DNA from: Halorientalis pallida
Lineage (GTDB): Archaea > Halobacteriota > Halobacteria > Halobacteriales > Haloarculaceae
Direction of reading: 5' to 3'
NCBI RefSeq assembly: GCF_004118325.1
Contig: NZ_RDFA01000002.1
Span: forward strand, 377,001 to 441,000
Length of the DNA stretch: 64,000 nt
In this document: positions 41,885 to 51,173 of the stretch, in pieces
Position numbering within the stretch: the stretch's first letter is position 1
Layout: each line of letters begins with the position of its first letter
Translations under genes and position numbers: made by a program
The notes under the pieces: model-generated
Databases searched by the model: none
What the model saw: the letters and a program-made list of their open reading frames with translations, nothing else
Told to the model about the DNA's origin: nothing

Positions 41885-44812
41885 ATGACGGTGCCGGAGT
41901 CAGCATCACGTGAAATACTTCCGGAGGCGGTCGTCTACTACGACGATCGGTATCCGGTGGCGGCCGATGAGTTGCGGCGCGGGCTCCGGTCGTTGTCGTC
42001 GCTGTCGGTCGAGCAGTTCGGCTCGCTCGAGGAGCAGGCCCCCGAGCCGGTGGACGGGCGGTTGACCCTGGTGTTCACCGATACGGTGCCGGATCGCGGT
42101 GGGCTGTCCGAGGAACCCGCCATCTGGGTTACGACGACGGCGGACGTGGTGACGGCGGGGATCGAACGCGGCTCCACGGCCGTGTTCAACTGGGAACCAG
42201 CGGACGGCTGGGAGATGCTGGAGGCGAAACTCAACCACCGACTCGACGAGCCCCCGCGGTCGGTCGACGACGAGCAGGCGGTGCCGGAACAGGCGCTCCA
42301 GCGGATCAGCGACGGTGTGCTGGCGCTGGACGACGAGTTCCGGATCACCTACCTGAACAACGCCATGGCGACGGTCCTGCAGGACGTGGACGGGGACGTT
42401 CGCGGGAATCTCGTCTGGGACCACCTCTCGCCGGACGTGGCCGCGGAGTTACGGCCGCCACTCGAACGGGCGATGGACGAGGGCGTGACCGTCACGACGG
42501 AGTTCCAGACCGCCGAGACGGACCAGTGGTTCGAGACGACGGCCTACCCCTCGGCGGAGGGCCTGTCGCTGTACGGCCGGGAGATCACCGAGCGCAAACA
42601 GCGCGAGACCGAGCAGGCCCGCTACGAACACCTCGTGAAGACCGTCGGTGACGCCGTCTACATCCTCGATCCGGCGGGCCACTTCACCTTCGTCAACGAC
42701 GCCCTCTGTGAGATGACGGGCTACGACCGCGAGGACCTGATCGGGTCGTCGGTCCACATCATCAAGGACGACGAGACCGTCACGGAGGCCGAAGACGCCC
42801 TCCGGGACCTGCTCCGGAAACAGGGCGACGACGAGGAGATGCCCATCGCCAAACTCGACGTGGAGCTGGTCACGAGGGACGACGAGCGCATCCCGGCGAC
42901 CGACCGGATGACCCTGCGCCCCCTGTCGGAGGACGGCGAGTTCACCGGCACCGTCGGCACTCTGCGGGACATCAGCCGCCAGCGCCGCCGCCAGGACATC
43001 CTCAGCGGCATCCTCGCGAGCACGCAGGACATGATGGCCGCGACCACGACCGACGAGGTGGCCCAACTCGTCGTCGACACCATCCGCGATGTCTTCGACT
43101 TCGATCTCGCCGCGGTCCGGGAACACGACACCGAGACCGACGAGTTGGTCCCCGTGGCCACCTCCGACGGACTGGCCGGCGTGATGGGCGAGCGACCCGT
43201 CTACGACCCCGACGAGAGACCGGTGGGGACCGCCTACACCGAGCAGCGGCTGGTCGTCCGGGAGGATCTGCGTGAGTTCGACGACCGGGACCGCGGTGGC
43301 ATCGAGGTTGGGGGCTACTGTCCGCTGGGCGACCGACGCACGCTCAGCTTCGGCTCCCGCGACGACGAGGTGTTCACCGACGACGAACTCCGGCTGGTGG
43401 AACTGCTCGCCGAGACCGCCGCCGCGGCCTTCGAGATGGTCACCCGCGAGGAGGAGCTCAGACGGTACGAGGCCGTCGTCGAGGCCGCCGAGGACAAGCT
43501 GTTCACGCTCGATGGGGACGGGACGATCACGCTCGCCACCGACCAGTTCGCCGCCGCGGTCGGCTACGACCGCGAGACGGTGGCCGGGCACGACATCGGG
43601 GAGTTCGTCCCCGAGGAGATCGCCGCCGAGATCGCCGACCTGGACCGGCCGACCGACGTGGAGACCGATCTCCGGAGCCGGGACGGCGAGCGCCTCCCCA
43701 GCCGGATCCGGACGGCCTGTTTCTCCAGCCCCTACGGGGACGGCGTCGTCGGCACGGTCAGGGACCTCTCGGCGTTGCGTTCGGCCCAGCAGGCCGCCTC
43801 GCGTAACCGCCAGCGGTTCACCGAACTGTTCGAGACGCTGTCGGACCCGGTCGCCGACGTGGAGTTCGGCGAGGACGGCGCGGTCGTCAGCCGGGCCAAC
43901 GCCGCCTTCGCCGCGCTCTGTGACGAGACCGAACGCTACCTCACCGACCGCCCGCTCGCGGACGTGCGAGCGGCCCTGCCCGACGGGATCGCCGAGGCCA
44001 TGGCCCCCGTCGCGACACCGGGCGCGAGCGTCGAGACCGAGGTGACCACCCAGACGGGCACCGAGCGCAAGCAGTACATCCTGAAGACGGTGCCGTACGA
44101 GAGTTCCGACGGCAGACGGGCCTTCGTCCTCCTGACCGACGTGACCGACCTGGCCCAGCGCGAGACCCACCTCCAGGTCCTCCACCGCCTGCTCCGGCAC
44201 AACCTCCGCAACGAGACCACCGTCATCCAGGGGTACGCCGAAACCATGCTGCAGACCGACACCACCGGCCGGATCGACGAGTTCGCCCAGCGGATCTTCG
44301 AGGCGAGTTCGTCGCTGGTCGACGCCTCCGACACCGCCCGGACGATCCAGCGCGTCCTCCGGATGGACGGCGACGAAGTGGCGACGATCCCCGTCGCGGA
44401 AGCCGGTGACCGGATCCGCGAGGACGTCCTCGGCGGCTACCCCGAGACCGACGTGTCGCTCACGACTGCGACCGACGGCACCGTGACGTTCAGCCACCAC
44501 CTGCTGGTCGGCGTCGAGGAACTCGTGGACAACGCTATCGAGCACGGAACCGGCGGCGACACCAGCGTCGGCATCGAACTCGCGGACGGCCCGGAGCCCG
44601 ACACCGTCACGATCCGGGTCAGCGACGACGGCCCCGGCCTCCCCGAATCCGAGTGGGACGTGGTCGCCGGCGAGCAGGAGATCACCCAGCTCCAGCACAC
44701 CCAGGGGCTCGGCCTCTGGCTCGTGCGCTGGGTCGTCGACAAACACAGCGGTGATCTGACGCTCGAAGAGAACGAGGACGGGACGACCGTCGCGATCACG
44801 CTCCCGCGGTGA
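41885..44812 (+). CDS. Multi-PAS/GAF sensor histidine kinase
   Basis: A 975-residue cytosolic kinase. Residues ~1-120 are a receiver-like domain (VVYYDDRYPVAADELRRGL ... IWVTTTADVVTAGI), without an obvious phospho-Asp. PAS domains follow near 135-235 (ALQRISDGVLALDDEF) and 245-370 (YEHLVKTVGDAVYILDPAGH). Next is a GAF domain near 380-520 and two more PAS units near 525-640 and 645-760. The H-box is LHRLLRHNLRNETT with His772; the HATPase has EELVDNAIEHG, SDDGPGLPE and TQGLGLWLVRW. No TM segment. It converges on the smaller kinase at 44.8-45.8 kb with two bases between stops. Confidence 0.88.
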   Translation: MTVPESASREILPEAVVYYDDRYPVAADELRRGLRSLSSLSVEQFGSLEEQAPEPVDGRLTLVFTDTVPDRGGLSEEPAIWVTTTADVVTAGIERGSTAVFNWEPADGWEMLEAKLNHRLDEPPRSVDDEQAVPEQALQRISDGVLALDDEFRITYLNNAMATVLQDVDGDVRGNLVWDHLSPDVAAELRPPLERAMDEGVTVTTEFQTAETDQWFETTAYPSAEGLSLYGREITERKQRETEQARYEHLVKTVGDAVYILDPAGHFTFVNDALCEMTGYDREDLIGSSVHIIKDDETVTEAEDALRDLLRKQGDDEEMPIAKLDVELVTRDDERIPATDRMTLRPLSEDGEFTGTVGTLRDISRQRRRQDILSGILASTQDMMAATTTDEVAQLVVDTIRDVFDFDLAAVREHDTETDELVPVATSDGLAGVMGERPVYDPDERPVGTAYTEQRLVVREDLREFDDRDRGGIEVGGYCPLGDRRTLSFGSRDDEVFTDDELRLVELLAETAAAAFEMVTREEELRRYEAVVEAAEDKLFTLDGDGTITLATDQFAAAVGYDRETVAGHDIGEFVPEEIAAEIADLDRPTDVETDLRSRDGERLPSRIRTACFSSPYGDGVVGTVRDLSALRSAQQAASRNRQRFTELFETLSDPVADVEFGEDGAVVSRANAAFAALCDETERYLTDRPLADVRAALPDGIAEAMAPVATPGASVETEVTTQTGTERKQYILKTVPYESSDGRRAFVLLTDVTDLAQRETHLQVLHRLLRHNLRNETTVIQGYAETMLQTDTTGRIDEFAQRIFEASSSLVDASDTARTIQRVLRMDGDEVATIPVAEAGDRIREDVLGGYPETDVSLTTATDGTVTFSHHLLVGVEELVDNAIEHGTGGDTSVGIELADGPEPDTVTIRVSDDGPGLPESEWDVVAGEQEITQLQHTQGLGLWLVRWVVDKHSGDLTLEENEDGTTVAITLPR

Positions 44813-44814
44813 CC

Positions 44815-45831
44815 TCAGTCGCCGAACTCGACGCCCTCGAACGCGAACTGTGCGCCCGTACCGTCCCCGTCGCGGTCGGCCGCCGTGACCGACCAGCCGT
44901 GAGCCGTCGCGATCTCGGCGACGATGGCCAGTCCGATCCCGGAGCCGTCCGCGTCGCCGGATTCGCCCGGTTCGAACAGCCAGTCGGGGTCCCCGTCCGG
45001 CAGTCCGGGGCCGTCGTCCGCGACGACGAAGCCGTCGTCGGTGATGTCGACCCGGACCGAAACCGGACCGTCGCCGTGTTCGACGGAGTTGCGAAAGAGG
45101 TTCTCGAAGAGCTGTCGGAGCCGGCGCGGGTCGGCGACGACGTCGCCGTCGGTCGCGACGGTAAGGGTGGCGTCGCCGGTCTCGACGGTCGACCAGGCGT
45201 CGCGAGCGATCGCGTCGAGCGAGACTGGCTCGGCCTCCCCGACCATCTCGCCCTCCCGGGCCAGCGTCAGGAGGTCCTCGATGAGGATCTCCATCCGGGA
45301 GAGGGCGCTGTCGATCATCTCCAGTTCGTCGCTGTCGCCGTCGGCCCGCAGGAGTTCGAGGTAGGAGTGAGCGACGTTCAGCGGATTGCGGAGGTCGTGG
45401 GCGACGATGCCGGCGAACGTGTCCAGACGCTCGTTTCGCTCCTCGAGTTCGCGCTCGCGGGCCCGGAGCGCCGACCGGTCGCGGATCGTCCCGAAGTTGT
45501 ACGGCGTGCTGTCGATCCGACGGCGGGTCGTCACCGTCGAGACCGGCACCGTCCGCTCCCCCACCGCGTGTTCGGTGTCGGCGGTCCGGGTCTCGCCCTC
45601 GGCGAAGGAGTCCCAGTAGTCGTCGAACCGGTCGGCTTCGAGTTCGGTCGCGACCGACCAGACGGGCTCGCCCACGAGGTCGTCCCGGGGCGTCTCCAGC
45701 AGGTCCGCGTACGCGGCGTTGACGTACCGGAACACCCCCTCCGCGTCGTAGATCGCGACGCCGACGCCGACCGCCTCGACCATCTCCTCGAAGACGGCCG
45801 GGTCGAGGTCACCCGTGTAGGAACTGCACAT
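44815..45831 (-). CDS. PAS-domain sensor histidine kinase
   Basis: A 338-residue protein started at MCSSYTGDLDPAVFEEM; an upstream in-frame extension of eight residues is possible. PAS at residues ~12-120 (VGVGVAIYDAEGVFRYVNAAYADLLETPRDDLVGEPV). The HisKA region reads FAGIVAHDLRNPLNVAHSYLELL, and the HATPase has LRQLFENLFRNSVEHGDG, DDGPGLPDGD and GSGIGLAIV. This is the canonical HisKA type (HDLRNPL), unlike the two RHNLRN kinases in the window. A cognate response regulator is not nearby. Confidence 0.88.
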   Translation of the reverse strand: MCSSYTGDLDPAVFEEMVEAVGVGVAIYDAEGVFRYVNAAYADLLETPRDDLVGEPVWSVATELEADRFDDYWDSFAEGETRTADTEHAVGERTVPVSTVTTRRRIDSTPYNFGTIRDRSALRARERELEERNERLDTFAGIVAHDLRNPLNVAHSYLELLRADGDSDELEMIDSALSRMEILIEDLLTLAREGEMVGEAEPVSLDAIARDAWSTVETGDATLTVATDGDVVADPRRLRQLFENLFRNSVEHGDGPVSVRVDITDDGFVVADDGPGLPDGDPDWLFEPGESGDADGSGIGLAIVAEIATAHGWSVTAADRDGDGTGAQFAFEGVEFGD

Positions 45832-45856
45832 ACGGTCGAATCGGCTCGGGGCCACA

Positions 45857-47119
45857 TTAGTTGCCCGACAGCGACCGGAACCGCGAGAGCGGTTCCCGGA
45901 GCGCCCACGCGTCGCCCTCGGGATCGAGGTTCGAGGGCTCGACGCCGGTCGAGGTGACGATACCGGCGTGGTACAGCATCGTCTTCAACTGGAACACCGT
46001 CGGCGAGTGGTACACCCCGCCGTCGGTCAGCGCGTCCCGCCGGAGGTCGCCCTCGCCAGTGAGGACGCGCTGGCGCACGTCGTCGGTCCCCCGGAGGAAC
46101 AGCTCGACGGTGAACGTCGGGTGGGTCTCGTGGCAGTACTCCACCAGGTCGACCAGCGACGGCTCGGGCTCGCCGTCGTCGGCCAGCCGCTGGAGCCGTC
46201 CGACCAGCAGTTGCGTCGCGGGATACTGGTACACCACGCGACGGGTGAGCTGGCCCCACCGCGGCGCGAGGTCACAGAACCGTTTCCGCGAGCGTTTCCA
46301 CTCGCGGAACTGGTCGAGCGCGGCGTCGACGTCGCCGTACTCCCGGAGACCGAAGCGGACGACTTCCTCGCCGAGCGGCGTCAGCCGCGGCCCGTCGGGG
46401 CGGTCGTCGAGCAGGTCGAGGAAGACCGCGCCGGCCCGGGCCGCGTCGGTCGCGCCGACGACCCGGTCGGCCAGCACCGTCTCGGTGTTCCCCTCGTGGA
46501 CCAGCGCCAGCGGGTAGGCGAGGTAGTTCTTCGGGTGGTTCAGCCCGAAGTTCCGGTCGGCGACGCCCTGGGCGCTGGCCTGGAAGCGGATGGCGTCGGC
46601 CTCGCCGGTCGGTCGCGCGCCCACGACCCGGGGTCGGACCGCGGGTGTGACCGCACCGTCCTCGTCGACGACCAGGATCCCGACGTTCACCTCGCGGGCC
46701 AGCGTCCGCGCCGACTGCGGGATCGAGCCCGCCGGCGCGGCGACCATGGCGACGTTGGCCTCGTCGAGCCGGTCGTAGGCCTGGATGATCCCCCGCTCCA
46801 CGTCGGCGGTCCCCGACGCCGTCCGACCCTTGGCCTCGACGGCTAGCAGAGGCGGGTGGTCGGCCACGCGGTCGACCGCCAGCAGGTCGTTTTCGAGCGA
46901 AGGCACACCCACCAGGTCCGGATACCCCGAGCCCACCCGGACGTGGTTGAACGGGGCGAGCAGGTCCTGCACGTCGGGATCGATGCGGCGGTCGTCGATC
47001 CAGCGGTCCTGGGCGAACTGGGTGTCGACGACGGCGTAGGCGTCGGTGCCGTCCTCGGGGAACAGGCGCGCCTTCGCGCCCGCGAGGACGTGCGGTTCCG
47101 TCAGCGCCGCGGTTGCCAT
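45857..47119 (-). CDS. PD-(D/E)XK-like hypothetical protein
   Basis: A 420-residue haloarchaeal protein started at MATAALTEPHVLAGAKA; the frame continues far upstream only as a shadow of another gene. The N-terminal half has GYPDLVGVPSLENDLLAVDRVADHPPLLAVEAKGRT, a D...ExK arrangement (PDLVG ... VEAKG) typical of restriction-endonuclease-like folds. Beyond ~residue 170 the sequence is helical and unlike known domains (NFGLNHPKNYLAYPLALVHEGN, RLTPLGEEVVRFGLREYG). A nuclease role in DNA repair or defence is possible, but not established. Divergent from the TPR/zinc-ribbon gene. Confidence 0.6.
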   Translation of the reverse strand: MATAALTEPHVLAGAKARLFPEDGTDAYAVVDTQFAQDRWIDDRRIDPDVQDLLAPFNHVRVGSGYPDLVGVPSLENDLLAVDRVADHPPLLAVEAKGRTASGTADVERGIIQAYDRLDEANVAMVAAPAGSIPQSARTLAREVNVGILVVDEDGAVTPAVRPRVVGARPTGEADAIRFQASAQGVADRNFGLNHPKNYLAYPLALVHEGNTETVLADRVVGATDAARAGAVFLDLLDDRPDGPRLTPLGEEVVRFGLREYGDVDAALDQFREWKRSRKRFCDLAPRWGQLTRRVVYQYPATQLLVGRLQRLADDGEPEPSLVDLVEYCHETHPTFTVELFLRGTDDVRQRVLTGEGDLRRDALTDGGVYHSPTVFQLKTMLYHAGIVTSTGVEPSNLDPEGDAWALREPLSRFRSLSGN

Positions 47120-47206
47120 GGCTGGCCTTCGGGGAGTCCCGACTTGAAGACTGGGACCGCTATCGTCGCACACAACGTTTGTGCCGACCCAGCCCCTGGG
47201 TGGGGT

Positions 47207-47971
47207 ATGTCGACTGCCGACGACCACCGGGCACGGGCCGTCGCTGCGCTCGCCGAGCGGGAGTACGAAGAGGCTGGTGACGCGTTCACGCGAGCCGCGT
47301 GGGCGCGCCTGGCGGCACCACGGGAGGGACAGAATCCGTTCGAGGCCGACGAGAACGGCTGGGTCGGGAAGGGGCTCGGGTCGTTCGTGATCGCCGCGGT
47401 GGCCTATCGCGTGGCGGACCGGCCCTCGCGGGCGACTCACCGCGGTGTGGAGGGGGTGGCGGTCGCCCGCGATCTGGACCGAGCGTTCGACCGGCCCGTC
47501 CAGCGGGCCTGTCTCGACGAGTTCGTCGCGGACTGTCGGGTCGCCGGCGGGCTGGACGACGCCGCCACGGCCTACGGCGAGGCCGCCGAGGCCTACGAAG
47601 CGGCGGCCGAGACGGTGGACAGTCCCCAGCGCTGGGGGACGACGCCGCTGTTCGAGGCCGCCGCCGCGCCGCTCCAGCAGGCGGCCCGGAGCGTAGCCGA
47701 CGGCGAGATCGCCATCGCGTGGGAGGACCTCCACGGCCCGGACCCCTCGAACCCCGGACAGTTCCTCGGCCACCGGGCGCGGTACAAGCGCCAGCGATTC
47801 CCGGAACTCCTCGAGCGCGTCGTCGCCGACGGCCACCTGGCCGCACCCCGGGGCACCACCGAGTACGGCAACGCGAACTACCGCTGTCCGGCCTGTGAGT
47901 CGACGGACGTGAACTGGGTCGCCGGCCACACGCTCTGTCTGCGGTGTTCGACGCCGATGACCGAACAGTGA
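47207..47971 (+). CDS. TPR-like protein with C-terminal zinc ribbon
   Basis: A 254-residue protein from the ATG of MSTADDHRARAVAALAE. The N-terminal ~175 residues form TPR-like helix pairs (YEEAGDAFTRAAWARL, ATAYGEAAEAYEAAAETV). The C-terminus is a four-Cys ribbon (YRCPACESTDVNWVAGHTLCLRCSTPM). No enzyme motif. The divergent partner is the PD-(D/E)XK-like gene with 87 bases between starts, so a joint role is conceivable. The stop overlaps the GTG of the next gene by four bases. Confidence 0.65.
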   Translation: MSTADDHRARAVAALAEREYEEAGDAFTRAAWARLAAPREGQNPFEADENGWVGKGLGSFVIAAVAYRVADRPSRATHRGVEGVAVARDLDRAFDRPVQRACLDEFVADCRVAGGLDDAATAYGEAAEAYEAAAETVDSPQRWGTTPLFEAAAAPLQQAARSVADGEIAIAWEDLHGPDPSNPGQFLGHRARYKRQRFPELLERVVADGHLAAPRGTTEYGNANYRCPACESTDVNWVAGHTLCLRCSTPMTEQ

Positions 47972-48363
47972 CCGATGGGTCCGCCGGGAGTACTCCGCTC
48001 GTGCGCGACGGACTGCTCGCCAGCGGTGTGCTGGCGGCGCTACTCGTCGCCGGAACGCTGACCGGCGGCGACCCGTTCCTCGATCCGCGGGCCCCCGTCG
48101 TCGGCGTCGGCGGCGCGCTCGCCGTCGAGGCGGCTTTCCTCCGCTATCCCGAGCGACTGCTCGCGCTGTGGGCGCGGCCCGCGGTCGCGCTGGCCGGCGT
48201 CGGTGCGGTGGCCGGGCTCGGTGTCGTCGCGCTGTGGGCCGCCCCGTGGCTCCTCGGGGCGCTGACGTGGGGACTGGTGACCTACGTCGGCCTGCTCACC
48301 TGTCTTCTCCTCGGAGTCGGGAACCCGCTGGCGGCGCTCCCGGGACTGGGTGAGCGGGAGTGA
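47968..48363 (+). CDS. Small multi-pass membrane protein
   Basis: A 131-residue protein starting at the GTG that overlaps the previous stop (GTGA). Four hydrophobic segments (LLASGVLAALLVAGTLTGG, VVGVGGALAVEAAFLRY, AVALAGVGAVAGLGVVALWAAPWLLGAL, VTYVGLLTCLLLGVG). No family recognised; probably translated together with the TPR-like gene. Confidence 0.6.
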   Translation: MTDGSAGSTPLVRDGLLASGVLAALLVAGTLTGGDPFLDPRAPVVGVGGALAVEAAFLRYPERLLALWARPAVALAGVGAVAGLGVVALWAAPWLLGALTWGLVTYVGLLTCLLLGVGNPLAALPGLGERE

Positions 48364-48378
48364 AAATCGGTGGACGCT

Positions 48379-48543
48379 TCAGGAGAGGTCCGGGACGACG
48401 GGCGCGTCACGCTCCGCGAGTACCACTTTGCCGTTCGATGCCGTCGTCGCGCGCCCGCCGTCGGGCTGGACGCGTCGCGTGGGCGTCTCCGGAACCATCG
48501 GGGCTGGTCGACCGTCGGCGTCTGTCCGCTGTCGATCTGTCAT
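48379..48543 (-). CDS. Very short haloarchaeal protein (54 residues)
   Basis: Starts at the ATG of MTDRQRTDADGRPAPMV. It is polar and Asp/Arg-rich, and ends GKVVLAERDAPVVPDLS. On this strand a TATA-like TTTAATAT lies around 48591-48598, about 50 bases upstream of the ATG, so a leader of ~25 bases would be made. GC3 use fits the host. No domain recognised; small proteins of this kind are common in haloarchaea but the call is tentative. Confidence 0.4.
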   Translation of the reverse strand: MTDRQRTDADGRPAPMVPETPTRRVQPDGGRATTASNGKVVLAERDAPVVPDLS

Positions 48544-48590
48544 TGTGGTACTCACGGACTTCCGTCCGTACACCGTACTGTGGCACCCAG

Positions 48591-48598
48591 GATATTAA
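48591..48598 (-). promoter_or_regulatory. TATA-like element upstream of the 54-residue gene
   Basis: The plus strand reads GATATTAA here. On the minus strand TTAATATC is a good TATA match, placing the start of transcription near 48569. Confidence 0.35.
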
Positions 48599-48810
48599 AC
48601 CTCATGGTCTTTCATTACGTTAGTGACTCACTACCACACGGTGGGCCTGCACCGTTCGGTCGGTCGACGGCGCCTGGGCGGCGGTGTGAGAACGAGTACC
48701 GCCGGCACCGACGACCGCGACGACGGCCGTCTGACCGGCGTCCAGCGTGCATCGGCCGCCGTCGGTGACCGTACCGTGTCGCTCATTGTCGTTCGGCCCG
48801 TACTCTGGTC

Positions 48811-49263
48811 GTGACTGAGTCGAATGGAGCGAGCGACGGGTACCCGGTCTCCGACCTGCCGACGCCGGACCCGTCGTACGGCCCGGGTGACGCCATCGGG
48901 ATCCAGCTCGACGCGCTGGGATCGAACGACGAACCGCGCCACGACGCCGGGATCATGACGGCGTACAACTTCGCGTCGCCGGCCAACCGTCGGGCGACGG
49001 GGCCGCTGGAACGGTTCACCACGATGGTCCGGTCCCACCGGTACCGCCCGCTGGTCGATTTCGACGACGAGGCGACGGGCCCGGTCGAGCGCGACGGCAA
49101 CTACGCCACACAGCGGGTGACCGTGACCGGCCACGGCGGCCGGACGGTCACGTACGAGTTCGAGGTCTCCCTGCAGGCCAGCGGTCGGTTCCACGGCTGC
49201 TGGCAGACCGATGGCGTCCGGGTCGTGGGGCCGACGGAGTCGCCGGGGAACGATCCCTTTTGA
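48811..49263 (+). CDS. DUF4864-like protein
   Basis: A 150-residue protein starting at GTG. It contains DAIGIQLDALGSNDEPRHDAGIMTAYNFASPANRRATGPLERFTTMVRS and a C-terminal YEFEVSLQASGRFHGCWQTDGVRVV segment, the layout of the DUF4864 family (an NTF2-like fold). Function unknown. The ABC-transporter gene follows directly; the intended GTG start of that gene lies 23 bases beyond this stop. Confidence 0.6.
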   Translation: MTESNGASDGYPVSDLPTPDPSYGPGDAIGIQLDALGSNDEPRHDAGIMTAYNFASPANRRATGPLERFTTMVRSHRYRPLVDFDDEATGPVERDGNYATQRVTVTGHGGRTVTYEFEVSLQASGRFHGCWQTDGVRVVGPTESPGNDPF

Positions 49264-49286
49264 TCGTCAAGCACGTAGACCGATCC

Positions 49287-50339
49287 GTGACGAGCGACCA
49301 GTACGCCGCCGCGACGAGGTCGCCGACAGACACGGACGTCGAGCGCCCGGCCGACCGGTCGGCCGAGCCTGCGGCCATCGCCGTCGAGGGACTCAGCAAG
49401 CGGTTCGGGAGCGACGACGACGCCGTGACGGCGGTCGACGACGTGTCCCTCCGGATCGAACCGGGTTCGGTCGTCGGCCTGCTCGGCCCCAACGGTGCCG
49501 GGAAGACGACGACGATCAAGTCGATCCTGGGGATGGTGTTGCCCGACGCGGGCACCGTCCGGATCCAGGGGATCGACGTGGCCGAGAACCCCCGGCAGGC
49601 CTACGCCCACGTCGACGCGATGCTGGAGGGCGCGCGCAACGACTACTGGCGGCTCACCGTCCGGGAGAACCTGCGGTACTTCGCCACCATCGGCGGCGTC
49701 GCCCCGGACTCCGTGGCCGACCGCCACGACCGCCTGCTCGACCAGTTCGACCTCGCGGCGAAGGCCGACGAGCCCGTCCGGAACCTCTCCCGGGGGATGA
49801 AACAGAAGGTGTCGCTGGCCAGCGTCCTCGCCAGCGACGCCGACGTGGTCTTTCTCGACGAGCCCACGCTGGGACTGGACGTGGAGAGTTCGCTGACCCT
49901 GCGCCGGGAACTCCGCCGGATCGTCGAGGAGCGCGGCCTGACCGCCGTCATCAGCAGTCACGACATGGACGTGATCGAAGCCGTCTGCGACCGCGTGATC
50001 ATCATGAACGACGGCCGGATCGTGGCCGACGACACCGTCACGAACCTCCGACAGGGCTTCGAGACCAGCGCCTTCCGACTCACCAGCCCCGACCTCGACG
50101 CCGACACGCTGTCGGCCGTCCGCCAGCGGTTCGACGTGACCGACGCGACGGCCCGGGAGGGAACCACGACGGTCGAGGTCGCGACCGACAGCGACGGGTT
50201 CTACGACCTGACCGCCCTGCTCCGGGAGCGGGACGTGACCCTCGCCAGCGTCGCGACGGTCGAACCCGATCTGGAGGAGGTGTTCGTCGAGTTGACCGGC
50301 GAACGCGATCCACGGCACAACGGCGGTGACCCCCGGTGA
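49287..50339 (+). CDS. ABC transporter ATP-binding protein
   Basis: A 350-residue ATPase. A TTG at 49260 overlaps the DUF4864 stop and is an alternative start; GTG at 49287 (VTSDQYAAATRSP) is preferred. Walker A is GPNGAGKTTTIK, the Q-loop region is VDAMLEGARNDYWRLTVRENL, the signature is LSRGMKQKVSLA, Walker B is VVFLDEPTLGLD and the H-loop is ISSHDMD. A C-terminal regulatory tail of ~100 residues follows. It energises the permease encoded next, whose GTG overlaps this stop. Probable drug- or lipid-type exporter of the DrrA/CcmA group. Confidence 0.88.
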   Translation: MTSDQYAAATRSPTDTDVERPADRSAEPAAIAVEGLSKRFGSDDDAVTAVDDVSLRIEPGSVVGLLGPNGAGKTTTIKSILGMVLPDAGTVRIQGIDVAENPRQAYAHVDAMLEGARNDYWRLTVRENLRYFATIGGVAPDSVADRHDRLLDQFDLAAKADEPVRNLSRGMKQKVSLASVLASDADVVFLDEPTLGLDVESSLTLRRELRRIVEERGLTAVISSHDMDVIEAVCDRVIIMNDGRIVADDTVTNLRQGFETSAFRLTSPDLDADTLSAVRQRFDVTDATAREGTTTVEVATDSDGFYDLTALLRERDVTLASVATVEPDLEEVFVELTGERDPRHNGGDPR

Positions 50340-51136
50340 GCGACGCACCTACCGAGAGCCGCCCCGCCGGCTACCTCGATCTGTCGAAGGCGGTCCTCTA
50401 CCGGGAGTACCTGATCTTCGTCCGCTATCCCGCCAACGCCGCCGGCGGCCTCGTGTTCTCGATCGTCTTTTTCGCCCTGCTGTTTTACGGCGGGCGAATG
50501 CTCGCCGGCCAGGCGCTGACCGACTCCATCGAGGGCATCGTCGTCGGCTACTTCCTGTGGACGCTCTCGGTCGGCGCGTACTCCTCGATCTCCAACGACA
50601 TCGGCAGCGAGGTCCAGTGGGGCACTCTGGAACGGCACATCATGACCCCTTTCGGCTTCGCGCCCGTCGCTCTGCTCAAGGGCGTCGCGAAGGTCGTCCG
50701 GACCTTCCTCATCTCGTCGGTGATCCTCGGGATCATGCTCGTGATTACGGGGACGAGCCTCCAGTTGAACCTCCTGACGACCGTCGTCGTCGCCGTCCTG
50801 AGCATCACCTCCGTGCTGGGCCTGGGCTTCGCCGCAGGGGGCATCTCCGTCCTCTACAAACGCATCGGTAACTGGCTCAACCTGCTACAGTTCGGCTTCA
50901 TCGTCCTGATCTCCGCGCCCGCCTTCGATCTCGGCTGGACGCGGTTCCTGCCGCTGGCCCAGGGGAGCGCGCTCCTCCAGCGGGCCATGATCGACGGTAC
51001 CCGCCTCTGGGAGTTCCCGCTGGTCGATCTCCTCGTGCTGGTCGGCACCGCCGTCGGCTACCTCGGCCTGGGCTACCTGCTCTTCCAGCGCGCGACCCGC
51101 CGGGCGCGACGCCTCGGCGTGCTGGGCGACTACTGA
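50336..51136 (+). CDS. ABC-2 type transport permease
   Basis: A 266-residue membrane protein starting at the GTG that overlaps the ATPase stop (GTGA). Six hydrophobic segments with the ABC-2 permease pattern: REYLIFVRYPANAAGGLVFSIVFFALLFYGG, SISNDIGSEVQWGTLERHIMTPFGFAPVALLKGVAKVVRTF (coupling helix region), and VLGLGFAAGGISVLYKR. It forms the transmembrane half of the exporter with the preceding gene. Substrate unknown. Confidence 0.85.
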   Translation: MSDAPTESRPAGYLDLSKAVLYREYLIFVRYPANAAGGLVFSIVFFALLFYGGRMLAGQALTDSIEGIVVGYFLWTLSVGAYSSISNDIGSEVQWGTLERHIMTPFGFAPVALLKGVAKVVRTFLISSVILGIMLVITGTSLQLNLLTTVVVAVLSITSVLGLGFAAGGISVLYKRIGNWLNLLQFGFIVLISAPAFDLGWTRFLPLAQGSALLQRAMIDGTRLWEFPLVDLLVLVGTAVGYLGLGYLLFQRATRRARRLGVLGDY

Positions 51137-51173
51137 GAGCGACACTCTTGGGCCAGCGGCCCCAACGGCAGTT

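Noticed and set aside
42449-44746. Minus-strand 765-codon frame opposite the large sensor kinase
   Set aside because: Shadow of the kinase gene; it has only Val/Gly/Arg/Leu-rich low-information sequence.
47120-47929. N-terminal extension of the PD-(D/E)XK-like protein to 47929
   Set aside because: The extra ~270 residues are antisense to the TPR-like gene; the ATG at 47119 gives a normal N-terminus.
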